Origin: an uncultured Selenomonadales bacterium
GTDB lineage: Bacteria; Bacillota; Negativicutes; Acidaminococcales; Acidaminococcaceae
Reading direction: 5' to 3'
Length of the DNA: 64,000 nucleotides
NCBI GenBank assembly: GCA_900315925.1
Contig: ONAV01000024.1
Span: forward strand, 1-64,000
Shown here: piece after piece, positions 54,018 through 62,305 of the stretch
Layout of the letters: the number at the start of each line of letters is the position of its first letter
Numbering within the stretch: the first letter of the stretch is position 1
Notes under the pieces: model-generated
Seen by the model: the letters and a program-made list of their open reading frames with translations, nothing else
The model's database searches: none
Told to the model about the DNA's origin: nothing
Made by a program: the position numbers and the translations under genes

Positions 54018-55328
54018 TCACCTCAACTCTTCCGCTTTACCTCCCACGGAAGCATAATCGTTCCAGAATTCTGGATAGGATTTGCTGACGCTTTCGCCTC
54101 CTGTCAGGGTAACCGGTTCTTTACACGCCAATGCGGCAACAGCCATGCTCATGGCAATCCGGTGGTCGTTCCAGGCGTCCACAACCGCTCCGCCTTTCAA
54201 TCCTTCCGGCTTGCCTTTAATCAGCAGACCTTCCGGTTCTTCTGTAATGTCCGCTCCCAGTTTCGTCAGTTCCGAGTGCATAGCAGCCAGACGGTCGCAT
54301 TCTTTGATTCGAAGCCGTCCCGCATGGATGATGTGGGTAGTTCCTTCCGCTACTGCCGCTACTACCGACAGGACCGGTACCAGGTCCGGACAGTCCGACG
54401 CGTCAATTTCACAACCATGCAGCCGGGCCGGAAGAACGGTAATCATGTCCTTCCGTACTATAAATTTTGCGCCCATTCTGCGCAATATTGTCAGAATCGC
54501 CCTGTCTCCCTGAAGAGAATCTCTGTTCAATCCTTTACAGCGTACTTTTTCCCCACTTCCGATTGTGCCAGCCACCAGCCAAAACGCCGCCTGGGACCAG
54601 TCTCCCTCCACCTGCACACGTTCCGACGGCGCACGGTAAGTCTGCTTGCCGTATATTTTGTAATAGAACCGATTTTTACGCTCTATGTTTATGCCAAACA
54701 TTTGCAGACTGCTCAAGGTCAGTTCAATGTAACTGGAGGATTCTAACGGAGGCAGAATCTTCAGCGTGGAGTCATCCGGCAGCAACGGCAACGCGAATAA
54801 CAATCCGGAAACGAACTGGGAACTCACATCTCCCGGCAGTACATAAGCTCCCGGTTTCAGCCTGCCGTATACTGTTAAAGGCAGTTGTCCGTTTTCAGCG
54901 GTATAATAACGCAGTTCCTGTTTATCAAATATATCATAATACGGCTGCAGAGGCCGCGAAACCAGTTTCCCCTGGCCCTTAAACGTAAACGGCCTGTTGC
55001 ACAGAGCGCCTAACGGGATAAAAAAACGCAGCGTAGAACCGGATTCCCCGCAATCTACAGTAACCGGCCCTAACGAGAACTTGTGAAGCCAGTGGAACTG
55101 AAATGCAGTGCGCCCTTCATGCCGGGAAGCCACTTCTGTAATTGTGACGCCCAGCCCTGCCAGGCAACGGTTGGTTGCTTCGATATCTTTGGAAATAGCT
55201 ATATTGTCCACTATACAATTACGGCCGGACAGTCCCGCACAAATGCACATACGGTGCCCCATGCTTTTGGAAGACGGAACCAGCACGCTGCCGTCAATAA
55301 ACTGAGGGGTAATTTTATAAATCGTCAT
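54018..55328 (-). CDS. aroA: EPSP synthase (3-phosphoshikimate 1-carboxyvinyltransferase)
   Basis: A 436-residue two-domain enzyme joining shikimate-3-phosphate and PEP. It shows SVLVPSSKSMGHRM, DCGESGSTLRFFIPLGAL, GDVSSQFVSGLLFALPLL, the central GDWSQAAFWL, LRIKECDRLAAMHSEL and VDAWNDHRIAMSMAVAAL. At the glyphosate-relevant loop it reads CGESGSTLRFF, where many class I enzymes have LGNAGTAMR, so it is closer to the Firmicute variants. The start is the ATG at 55328 (AAAGGA upstream) rather than a TTG two codons before. A gap of 169 bp separates it from aroB. Confidence 0.96.
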   Translation of the reverse strand: MTIYKITPQFIDGSVLVPSSKSMGHRMCICAGLSGRNCIVDNIAISKDIEATNRCLAGLGVTITEVASRHEGRTAFQFHWLHKFSLGPVTVDCGESGSTLRFFIPLGALCNRPFTFKGQGKLVSRPLQPYYDIFDKQELRYYTAENGQLPLTVYGRLKPGAYVLPGDVSSQFVSGLLFALPLLPDDSTLKILPPLESSSYIELTLSSLQMFGINIERKNRFYYKIYGKQTYRAPSERVQVEGDWSQAAFWLVAGTIGSGEKVRCKGLNRDSLQGDRAILTILRRMGAKFIVRKDMITVLPARLHGCEIDASDCPDLVPVLSVVAAVAEGTTHIIHAGRLRIKECDRLAAMHSELTKLGADITEEPEGLLIKGKPEGLKGGAVVDAWNDHRIAMSMAVAALACKEPVTLTGGESVSKSYPEFWNDYASVGGKAEELR

Positions 55329-55497
55329 AACCAATCCTTTTAATTATCTTAATAACTTTTGTTCTAACTATCTCATATAATAAAATTTTAACCTTAGGAA
55401 GCACAGACCGACCAGCACATCACGTACCGAACTGCAACATTAAAAGCCTTCATGTACTTGCCTAAGCCGGTACAACAGGTATTCCATGCTTCTTTTC

Positions 55498-56562
55498 TTA
55501 CGGAAGATACCGGATCAATTCACGGAACGAAACGTTTTGCAGGAAACTATCCCCGATTTTTTTCAGCAGAATCAGAGTCAGATGTGAACCGCGCTTTTTC
55601 TTGTCCAACGCAATAGCTTGCAGGAAATCATCCCGTCGCATATCCACAGCAATTGGCAGCTGGAATTTCTGAAGCAGCGCAGCAATCCGGTCAGCAGTAC
55701 CCCGTTCTGTCAGCCCGAGTTCTTCAGACTGGCGTGTCAGCAGCACCATGCCGATACCTACGCCTTCCCCGTGACTGTACCTGTCAAAATGGAATGTCTT
55801 TTCCACCGCGTGGCCCAGGGTGTGCCCGAAGTTCAGCAGCATCCGTTCCCCCGTGTCGAATTCGTCATGCTCCACAATACGGGCCTTTATGTTGCAGCAT
55901 ATTTCTATAATCTCGTCCACATGCGTCAGCAGCTCCTCATCGCTTTGTATCTTCTCCAGCATCATAAACAACTCTTTGTCCATGATGCAGCCATATTTTA
56001 TCACTTCTGCCAGCCCGTCATGAAGGTAACGTACCGGCAGCGTTTTCAACAAGTCCGGATCAATAAAGACTGCCTTGGGCTGGTAAAAAGCCCCCACCAG
56101 GTTTTTACCGCCGGATAAATCAACGGCAACCTTTCCGCCCACGCTGCTGTCTACCGTAGCCAGAAGGGATGTAGGAATCTGGATAAAGGATATGCCCCGC
56201 AAAAAGGTCGCCGCCGCCAGACCGCCCATGTCACCGGTCACACCGCCGCCCAAAGCAATCAACGCGTCACTGCGGGTCAGGCCGGCTGCTGCCAGACCGT
56301 CGTACAGGGTTCCCAGTGTTTGCAGGTTTTTGCTTGCTTCTCCGGCTGTAAAGGTAAGTACCGCAACCGAGAAGCCTGCGTTTTCCAAAGATTCCTGCAA
56401 CAGCGAAGCATACAGCGGCCCTACGTTACTGTCCGTAATGACTGCGATTTTTTCTGTTTTGGGAAGAAGCGTTTTAATCCTGCTGCCAACATGAGGCAGC
56501 AGCCCTCTATCAATTACTATATCATAACTTTTTGATCCTAAATCCACATGCACGTTACGCAT
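55498..56562 (-). CDS. aroB: 3-dehydroquinate synthase
   Basis: A 354-residue NAD- and metal-dependent enzyme cyclising DAHP to dehydroquinate. Motifs: LIALGGGVTGDMGGLAA, FIQIPTSLLATVDSSVGGK, GKNLVGAFYQPKAVFID, the metal-binding Glu in GLAEVIKYG, and HTLGHAVEK and HGEGVGIGMV with metal His. The ATG at 56562 has AAGGGAG six bases upstream. It follows tyrA by 70 bp. Confidence 0.97.
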   Translation of the reverse strand: MRNVHVDLGSKSYDIVIDRGLLPHVGSRIKTLLPKTEKIAVITDSNVGPLYASLLQESLENAGFSVAVLTFTAGEASKNLQTLGTLYDGLAAAGLTRSDALIALGGGVTGDMGGLAAATFLRGISFIQIPTSLLATVDSSVGGKVAVDLSGGKNLVGAFYQPKAVFIDPDLLKTLPVRYLHDGLAEVIKYGCIMDKELFMMLEKIQSDEELLTHVDEIIEICCNIKARIVEHDEFDTGERMLLNFGHTLGHAVEKTFHFDRYSHGEGVGIGMVLLTRQSEELGLTERGTADRIAALLQKFQLPIAVDMRRDDFLQAIALDKKKRGSHLTLILLKKIGDSFLQNVSFRELIRYLP

Positions 56563-56632
56563 ATAATCTCCCTTAAACCTGTCAGGCTATATAATTATAC
56601 ATCATCTGATGATTCTTTAAAAGATGATATGA

Positions 56633-57505
56633 TCAATACAACTGTCTTCTTCTGGGTCCGGCTTCCCGCATAATTTCCTTCAGCGCTTCCCGGTCGTTAT
56701 TCTCAATCGCCTTTTTCCAGCGTTCCAGCTGATTCTGATAATTCTCAATCTCTGCAATCACATTGGCCCGGTTAGACAGGAACAAATCGCTCCACAGGTC
56801 CGGATTGATATCAGCGACCCGGGTAGCATCCCGGAATCCACCCGCAATGAAGTACTGGGTATTTTCATTATAGGATGCGCTGTTCACCAGGGCCACTGCT
56901 GTAATATGAGGCAAGTCACTGGTATAGGCAATGATTTTATCATGGTCTTCCGTGGAAACCTTTACCGAACGGGCACAGCCAAGAGCTTTTGCAAACTCTT
57001 CCAGCCAACGGACTGCTTCCGGTGAATTCTTTTCCGTAGGCACGATAATATAATTGGAATTGTTAAAGATGGCGGCATCCGACATGCCCAGACCACTGCC
57101 CTGCCGCCCCGCCATGGGATGACCGGATATAAACTCACAGCTTTCCGGCAGCAGTGCCTGAATATCATGCGGCATTGTTCCCTTGACGCCGGTGGCGTCC
57201 GTCATCAGCATGCCTTCCGCAAAATTCTGCACATTCTGCCGCACAAAACCCACGATAGCTTCCGGATACACACTGCAGATAATCACGTCCGCTTCTTTCA
57301 GATTACTGCCATCCGCTTCTATCACTTCATCAATCATATTGGCGTTCAGGCAGGCCCGGGCAATGCCATGACTGATGTCCATGCCAAGAATCTTCCTGAC
57401 TTTTAAATTGCGCAGCGCTTTTGCATAGGAACCGCCAATGAGCCCCAGTCCCACAATGGCAAAGGTTAAGTCTCGTAACGGTTTTTCCTGATACTGTTTA
57501 ATCAT
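56633..57505 (-). CDS. tyrA: Prephenate dehydrogenase
   Basis: A 290-residue NAD-linked enzyme making 4-hydroxyphenylpyruvate for tyrosine. FAIVGLGLIGGSYAKALR is the dinucleotide site, FISGHPMAGRQGSG holds the conserved His/Arg region, and DHDKIIAYTSDLPHITAVAL follows. There is no fused mutase or ACT domain, so tyrosine feedback is not obvious. Of several possible starts the ATG at 57505 has AAGG five bases upstream and AGGAG a little further. It comes 93 bp after aroF. Confidence 0.94.
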   Translation of the reverse strand: MIKQYQEKPLRDLTFAIVGLGLIGGSYAKALRNLKVRKILGMDISHGIARACLNANMIDEVIEADGSNLKEADVIICSVYPEAIVGFVRQNVQNFAEGMLMTDATGVKGTMPHDIQALLPESCEFISGHPMAGRQGSGLGMSDAAIFNNSNYIIVPTEKNSPEAVRWLEEFAKALGCARSVKVSTEDHDKIIAYTSDLPHITAVALVNSASYNENTQYFIAGGFRDATRVADINPDLWSDLFLSNRANVIAEIENYQNQLERWKKAIENNDREALKEIMREAGPRRRQLY

Positions 57506-57598
57506 GTTCGCCTTATTCTCCTGCAATAACAACTGAAAATAATACTACTTGTTTCACATTTTTTCTTTGCAACACAGGGTATCGAAGCTTGCTGCCTC

Positions 57599-58612
57599 TT
57601 ACAAATCCCGCCCGATAATGCGGGCAATGCCTTTCAGCTCGCCCATCAGCTCTGCAAAACGTTCCGGTTTCAATGACTGCGCCCCATCGCACAGTGCCTT
57701 TTCCGGATCGTTATGTACCTCGATGATCAGTCCGTCTGCGCCCACCGCAACCGCGGCCTTGGCCAGGGCCGGCACCATCCACCACAGGCCCGCTGCATGA
57801 CTGGGATCCACGATAACCGGCAGATGGCTCAGTTTCTTTGCCGCGCAAACGGCACTTAGGTCCAACGTGTTGCGAGTGTAGGTCTCATAGGTGCGGATGC
57901 CCCGCTCGCACAGGATAACATTGGTATTGCCTTCCGCCATGATATATTCAGCACTCATGATCCATTCCTGAACCGTAGCGGCTAGCCCGCGTTTCAGCAA
58001 AATCGGTTTGTTCGTCCTGCCCAATTCTTTTAACAGGGAATAATTCTGCATGTTGCGTGCGCCTACCTGGATTAGGTCTACATCTTCCACAAACCTGTCC
58101 AGCACATCGGCGCTCATAATTTCCGTAACGATAGGTAAACCGGTTTCTGCCTTTGCTTCTTTCAGCAGCTCCAGTCCGGGCATTCCCATGCCCTGGAACG
58201 AATACGGAGAAGTACGCGGTTTGAAAGCGCCGCCACGCATCAGGTGCGCCCCTGCCATTTTCACTGATTTAGCGACACCAATGATTTGCTCCCGGGTTTC
58301 TACACTGCAGGGACCTGCGATGACCTGCATCTGTCTCCCGCCGATTTTCACTCCGCCCACATCAATCACACTGTCATCGGGATGGAAGACCCGGTTCGCC
58401 CGTTTGAAAGGTTCCTGAACCCGCAGAACTTTCTCAATCCAGTCATTGACCATAATATCATGTGGATTGAGAGTGCTGGTATCACCTACCACACCTAAAA
58501 TTGCTGCCTGATTACCGGTACTCAGGTCAATCTTAAAACCTTTTGCTTCCAGACCGGCAATAATCTTATTTCTTTCTTCAATAGGGGCATTGGGTTTCAT
58601 TACGATAATCAT
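57599..58612 (-). CDS. aroF: 3-deoxy-7-phosphoheptulonate (DAHP) synthase, type I-beta
   Basis: A 337-residue enzyme condensing PEP and erythrose-4-phosphate. Residues 1-70 (MIIVMKPNAPIEERNKIIAG) form the small ferredoxin-like domain that in Thermotoga-type enzymes gives feedback by Tyr or Phe. The barrel has AGPCSVETREQI, RGGAFKPRTSPYSFQGMG, GARNMQNYSLLKELG, LLKRGLAATVQEWI, and the metal ligands in VDPSHAAG and EVHNDPEKALCDGAQS. The start ATG at 58612 has AAGGAG. As the first enzyme and first full gene of the operon it sits right behind the Tyr/Phe leader peptide and attenuator. Confidence 0.97.
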   Translation of the reverse strand: MIIVMKPNAPIEERNKIIAGLEAKGFKIDLSTGNQAAILGVVGDTSTLNPHDIMVNDWIEKVLRVQEPFKRANRVFHPDDSVIDVGGVKIGGRQMQVIAGPCSVETREQIIGVAKSVKMAGAHLMRGGAFKPRTSPYSFQGMGMPGLELLKEAKAETGLPIVTEIMSADVLDRFVEDVDLIQVGARNMQNYSLLKELGRTNKPILLKRGLAATVQEWIMSAEYIMAEGNTNVILCERGIRTYETYTRNTLDLSAVCAAKKLSHLPVIVDPSHAAGLWWMVPALAKAAVAVGADGLIIEVHNDPEKALCDGAQSLKPERFAELMGELKGIARIIGRDL

Positions 58613-58745
58613 GGTAAACGCACTCTCCTTTTTAAAATGATATATGATAATTTTTAATTAATATCATTACTTTTCTTTTCTATGCCTGCGCATCTCTTTT
58701 AATCTTTAGAAGGCAAACGGGTTGATTTTTACATCTTTTTTATAC

Positions 58746-58774
58746 TAAAAAAGCGGGCTCGTAAAAGAGCCCGC
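58746..58774 (-). terminator. Attenuator (rho-independent terminator) before aroF
   Basis: On the minus strand GCGGGCTC-TTTTAC-GAGCCCGC followed by TTTTTT, an 8-bp perfect GC-rich stem. It lies 57 nt after the leader peptide stop and 134 nt before aroF, where only a conditional terminator makes sense. CTGCC at 58791-58787 could pair with GGCGG of the 5' arm as part of an antiterminator; I cannot test this. Confidence 0.88.
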
Positions 58775-58830
58775 CTGCATTTGGTTGGCAGCCTTTGAAG
58801 TCCCTTCGCCGGCCTTTTCTGTTTACGATT

Positions 58831-58935
58831 CTATGCTTTCTTCTGTTTTTTCCACGCAAAATAGCCATAGCCGTAATAATAGCTATAGCCAAAGGAAAAA
58901 ACATAATTTGCCGCAAACACAGAATTCGTTTTCAT
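58831..58935 (-). CDS. Aromatic-rich leader peptide of the aro operon
   Basis: A 34-codon frame starting at the ATG at 58935, with CAGGTG just upstream, and ending with TAG at 58833-58831. Of 34 residues seven are Tyr, four Phe and one Trp. They cluster at residues 11-28 as GYSYYYGYGYF, preceded by YVFSF, and the peptide ends in a basic KKQKKA tail. It lies between a good promoter (59001-59029) and a terminator (58746-58774), directly before DAHP synthase. This is the architecture of ribosome-mediated attenuation: slow decoding of Tyr and Phe codons when charged tRNA is scarce should prevent the terminator forming. A separate function as a small peptide is possible but less likely. Confidence 0.85.
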   Translation of the reverse strand: MKTNSVFAANYVFSFGYSYYYGYGYFAWKKQKKA

Positions 58936-59000
58936 ACTTGCACCTGAACCATTAAATGAAATCATGAATTACATTTTACTAATTACGCTTACATACAGTC

Positions 59001-59029
59001 AGTGTAAACCCATTTGATATTTCCGTCAA
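59001..59029 (-). promoter_or_regulatory. Promoter of the aromatic operon
   Basis: TTGACG at 59029-59024 and TACACT at 59006-59001 on the minus strand, with a 17-bp spacer. Transcription would start near 58994, about 60 nt before the leader peptide ATG. No operator palindrome overlaps it. Confidence 0.78.
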
Positions 59030-59070
59030 GAAGCATTTGTGTAATGCATTTAACAGTTTTGCAGAAACTG

Positions 59071-59260
59071 GAATCTGCAGGGTGGGAAAAGGCAGAAGCA
59101 AAACATCGGGAACAATTGCGTTATTCCATGAGATGAAATTCGCCGCAGCGGCGAGACTGTCTGAGGGGCGCAGCCCCGGGTTTCGAAGCCGCAGGCGAAT
59201 AAATCCATGGAATAGCAATTGTGTACGGTTTTGCGCTGCCTTTCACAAACCTGCAGATTC
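59071..59260. repeat. Long hairpin repeat, copy C, after the sulfatase-fold gene
   Basis: A 190-nt imperfect palindrome. The outermost GAATCTGCAG/CTGCAGATTC pair perfectly, and the right end overlaps the last base of the upstream gene's TAG stop. The inner roughly 130 nt match copies A and B, with TTCGCC/GGCGAA, GCGGC/GCCGC and a GGGGC/GCCCC tip. Its low-coordinate end lies about 40 bp from the -35 of the aro operon. Confidence 0.9.
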
Positions 59261-61323
59261 TATTCCTGCAATTTGTCTCCCGGCAATCCGCTCACATAAT
59301 ATGTGTACATGACATAATTCGCCAGCGCATCTTCATATTCGTGTTGCGGATATGGCTCGTCAATCTTATCCACAAACTGCATCTCCCGGCTGAAATAATA
59401 GGCTTTTTCTCCAAAAACACCTAACGCACAGTCCGGTTCCTTATATTGCTGTAGCAGATTCCGTCCAATAAACCGTTGTGGCGGCTGAATACCCTGCAGA
59501 CACAGCAGGGTCGGCGCTAAATCAATCTGGGAACTGTAGGCACTGTTATCCAGATTTTCCAGTGGGGCCAGGTTTTTGGAAACAAAAACAAGGGGAATCG
59601 GCGCGATGCTCTGCCTATCTTTTTCATTTTTCACCAGTTCCGTATACTCCCCGCCGGAATGAGGGTTGTGGTCGCTGGTTATGATGAATAATGTGCGTTC
59701 ATCCATCAGTCCTTCTTCTTCGACTGCTTTAAAAAAAGCCTTCAGCGTACAGTCAACCCAGTACATCCCATGGATGGATACAATCTGATTATTCCGGAAT
59801 GACTCCGGCGTATCAGCCCATTTGGTAGCATAATACGGATAGGGTTGATGCATGTCCAGCGTTTTGGTTACATAAAAGAACTTCTGCCCTTTCAGTTTTT
59901 TCAGCTGTTCCAATGTCCGCCGGTACATCTCGTCATTGTGGAACCCCCAGCCGGAAGCTCCGGAATACCCGGCTTTCTCCAAATCTTCCCTGGCTTCATA
60001 ATGAGCCATGCCAAACTGTTCCGTATATTGCCGGAACTCACTGTTGTAATAACGGCTGGATGCACTCTGGAAATATCCGTCAAAACCATTCGCCTGCATG
60101 CTTCGGAAAAGAGAAGGTTTATCGGTGCCGTCCACATCCCCGTCAAAGAACAGCTGGGAGCGGAAGGTGGCGTTCAAGCCTTCCGTTGTGGGTATGGCAG
60201 AAGAATAATAATGATCGATACGCGGGTACTTCTTTATAAGAGAGTCCAGATACGGCGTGGCCTCCGCCGGAATGTCCTTATTATAAAAATGAATGTAATC
60301 CCGGTGCACCGACTCCAGGACCAGCATAACAATACGGTCATAAGCCGGAGAGGGCAACGGTTGGGAAGACTGTTTCCGCATAACTCCCAGTTTATACATC
60401 CATTCTTTATCTTTTTCCGTCAATTCCTTTTTCTTATGCTGGGTAGCCTGAATCACCTTTTCTTTGTTAAACGCCGCCTTGCTTACAATATTCATGGCAA
60501 TGGGCGTCACCAGCATGTCCCGGTATTCCTGACGGCTTTTTTCAATCTGCTCTTCGCTCCAAAAACCGGATTCATGTAAGGCGTACATCCCCAGCTGGCT
60601 TCCGGTAAAATACAACAGATTGAACAGGAGCGTGAGTCCCAGAACCGCCAGCAGCGCCCAGGCAACATTGGGTTTATGTCTTCTGGGCTTCGTTACCCGG
60701 AACAACAGAAGTATAGCCAGAATACACCCTCCGATTTCCTTAAGCTGCGTTTTCGAAAAAGATGACATGACCCCCTGGATCGCATAGATGTTAAAGTTAC
60801 GGAAAAAAACCGCCTGTACATGCATGGACGTCTGCCAGAAATAAACCACGTCCATCAGTATAGCAACTGCACATAAAAAATACACCACAAAATAAAAGGC
60901 TTTATTCATTTTTGAGGGATTGTGATGGTACCACACTGCAGCCAGGATCACTAATACAGTGTTATTCAGCATGCCGGCAAAGATGGCCAGTGTTGTTAAA
61001 AAATAGGGATCCAGCGCAAGCTTTTGCTGCATATACCAGGCAAAGCCCAAATAAGCCGCCCCCAGCACTACCGCTGGGAAATAGCGCTGCACCCGGTCCG
61101 GTATCCGTTTCCGGCGCAAAAAAAGCAGACCTGCTGCAATCAGAAGCAATACATCACGCAACAGTGCATTAACCAGTGTATTCCAGTAATCGTCTTCAGG
61201 AAACGGGGAAATACCTGCAAAAAGCAGCCGGACATGATTCTCTTCCCAAAAGTAAATGGCGCCTGCAATTAGAATAAACAACAGCAGAACGCCAATACGC
61301 TTTCCAGTATGATTCCTATCCAT
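59260..61323 (-). CDS. LtaS/EptA-type sulfatase-fold phosphoglycol or phosphoethanolamine transferase
   Basis: Read from the ATG at 61323 (CAGGT upstream) it has 687 residues: five to seven N-terminal membrane helices (IGVLLLFILIAGAIYFW onward to about residue 255) and a periplasmic sulfatase-fold domain. Catalytic features are MLVLESVHRDY (metal Glu), SAIPTTEGLNATF (nucleophile Thr), LDMHQPYPYY and ITSDHNPHSGG (metal Asp/His). Such enzymes move phosphoglycerol or phosphoethanolamine from a membrane lipid onto LTA, periplasmic glucans or LPS. In this LPS gene cluster, core or lipid A decoration is the likeliest job, but that is inferred. The frame overlaps nothing downstream and ends in hairpin copy C. 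Confidence 0.82.
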   Translation of the reverse strand: MDRNHTGKRIGVLLLFILIAGAIYFWEENHVRLLFAGISPFPEDDYWNTLVNALLRDVLLLIAAGLLFLRRKRIPDRVQRYFPAVVLGAAYLGFAWYMQQKLALDPYFLTTLAIFAGMLNNTVLVILAAVWYHHNPSKMNKAFYFVVYFLCAVAILMDVVYFWQTSMHVQAVFFRNFNIYAIQGVMSSFSKTQLKEIGGCILAILLLFRVTKPRRHKPNVAWALLAVLGLTLLFNLLYFTGSQLGMYALHESGFWSEEQIEKSRQEYRDMLVTPIAMNIVSKAAFNKEKVIQATQHKKKELTEKDKEWMYKLGVMRKQSSQPLPSPAYDRIVMLVLESVHRDYIHFYNKDIPAEATPYLDSLIKKYPRIDHYYSSAIPTTEGLNATFRSQLFFDGDVDGTDKPSLFRSMQANGFDGYFQSASSRYYNSEFRQYTEQFGMAHYEAREDLEKAGYSGASGWGFHNDEMYRRTLEQLKKLKGQKFFYVTKTLDMHQPYPYYATKWADTPESFRNNQIVSIHGMYWVDCTLKAFFKAVEEEGLMDERTLFIITSDHNPHSGGEYTELVKNEKDRQSIAPIPLVFVSKNLAPLENLDNSAYSSQIDLAPTLLCLQGIQPPQRFIGRNLLQQYKEPDCALGVFGEKAYYFSREMQFVDKIDEPYPQHEYEDALANYVMYTYYVSGLPGDKLQE

Positions 61324-61345
61324 ACGGATACCTGCCTGATTATAC

Positions 61346-62293
61346 TTACGGAATGAACCGTAACGATTCATCCATGATTTCCAACGTCAACGGGGTAGAC
61401 GCCACTACGTCTCCGTCCAGTTCCACCGGAAAATCTTCTACAAGATTAACGGATTCAATCTCAACTTTCCGTGCTTTGCGACATAAAATACCTTTGTCCA
61501 TATCCAGTCCCTCCAGCGCAATGAGGGACGCATACTTCAAGATATCAGCCCGTTTATTTCCCGGAAAGACGGCCACATGCAGATATGGCGAAGACAGGGC
61601 GGCATCCTGAAACAGATTGTAGCGTCCGGCATAGTACCGGCTTTTTCCTACAATTACAGAAGAACCGGTATGCCACTCCTCTTCCTCATCAAAGCGCACC
61701 CGGAACGAATAACGCCAATTACTGAATACTAATTCCTGACGAACCAGCTGCGTGCTTTGCAAAACATAGGCGAATTTATTCAGAAGACGCTTCTGCATGG
61801 CCCCTACACCATCTACCACCAGAGAATCAAAACCGACGCTTGCCACAGTCAGGAACAGATTTCCGTTGGCCCGGGCAGTATAAAAGGGATAAACATATCC
61901 TTTCAATGCACGGTACACCCAGCGAATCGGTTCATTCCGTAGTGACATCTCTTTCGCTATCAGATTTACCGTACCTGCCGGAAACACACTGATGTACGGG
62001 CGATAATCCAGCCGCAGCATATCTTCCACAAAGGCGCGGATGGTTCCGTCACCTCCGGCAATAATGACCCAGTCATATTGTTTTTCTGCAGCTTCTTTGG
62101 CAATTTCCGGCATCTGTTCAAAAAGCTTTACATCTACCAGGTTGATCTCTGCTGTCAATTCCTGTTTTAATAACTTATAAACCTCATTGATGCGGGACAT
62201 CATACTGGCAAACAGTTGCTTACCGGAATAGCGGTTATAAAGTATAAGGACTCTCTTAAATTGTCTTACATTGATCTGTGTTTTAGGCTGCAC
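61346..62293 (-). CDS. Diacylglycerol kinase family lipid kinase
   Basis: A 315-residue soluble enzyme of the DagK/YegS/sphingosine-kinase family. The catalytic-domain blocks are VLILYNRYSGK near residue 15, VIIAGGDGTIRAFVEDML (nucleotide loop GGDGT) and FPAGTVNLIAKEM; the C-terminal beta domain has VASVGFDSLVVDGV and ends with VELDGDVVASTPLTLEI. It phosphorylates diacylglycerol or a related lipid. Next to a sulfatase-fold transferase, which releases diacylglycerol as by-product, recycling of that lipid is an attractive inference. The start is GTG at 62293 with GGAGG seven bases upstream, 12 bp after the glycosyltransferase. Confidence 0.88.
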   Translation of the reverse strand: MQPKTQINVRQFKRVLILYNRYSGKQLFASMMSRINEVYKLLKQELTAEINLVDVKLFEQMPEIAKEAAEKQYDWVIIAGGDGTIRAFVEDMLRLDYRPYISVFPAGTVNLIAKEMSLRNEPIRWVYRALKGYVYPFYTARANGNLFLTVASVGFDSLVVDGVGAMQKRLLNKFAYVLQSTQLVRQELVFSNWRYSFRVRFDEEEEWHTGSSVIVGKSRYYAGRYNLFQDAALSSPYLHVAVFPGNKRADILKYASLIALEGLDMDKGILCRKARKVEIESVNLVEDFPVELDGDVVASTPLTLEIMDESLRFIP

Positions 62294-62305
62294 CAGCAGT
62301 CCTCC

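Noticed and set aside
58979-59218. A 79-codon minus-strand frame across hairpin copy C
   Set aside because: Same reason: repeat-derived, with no ribosome site, and it overlaps the aro promoter.
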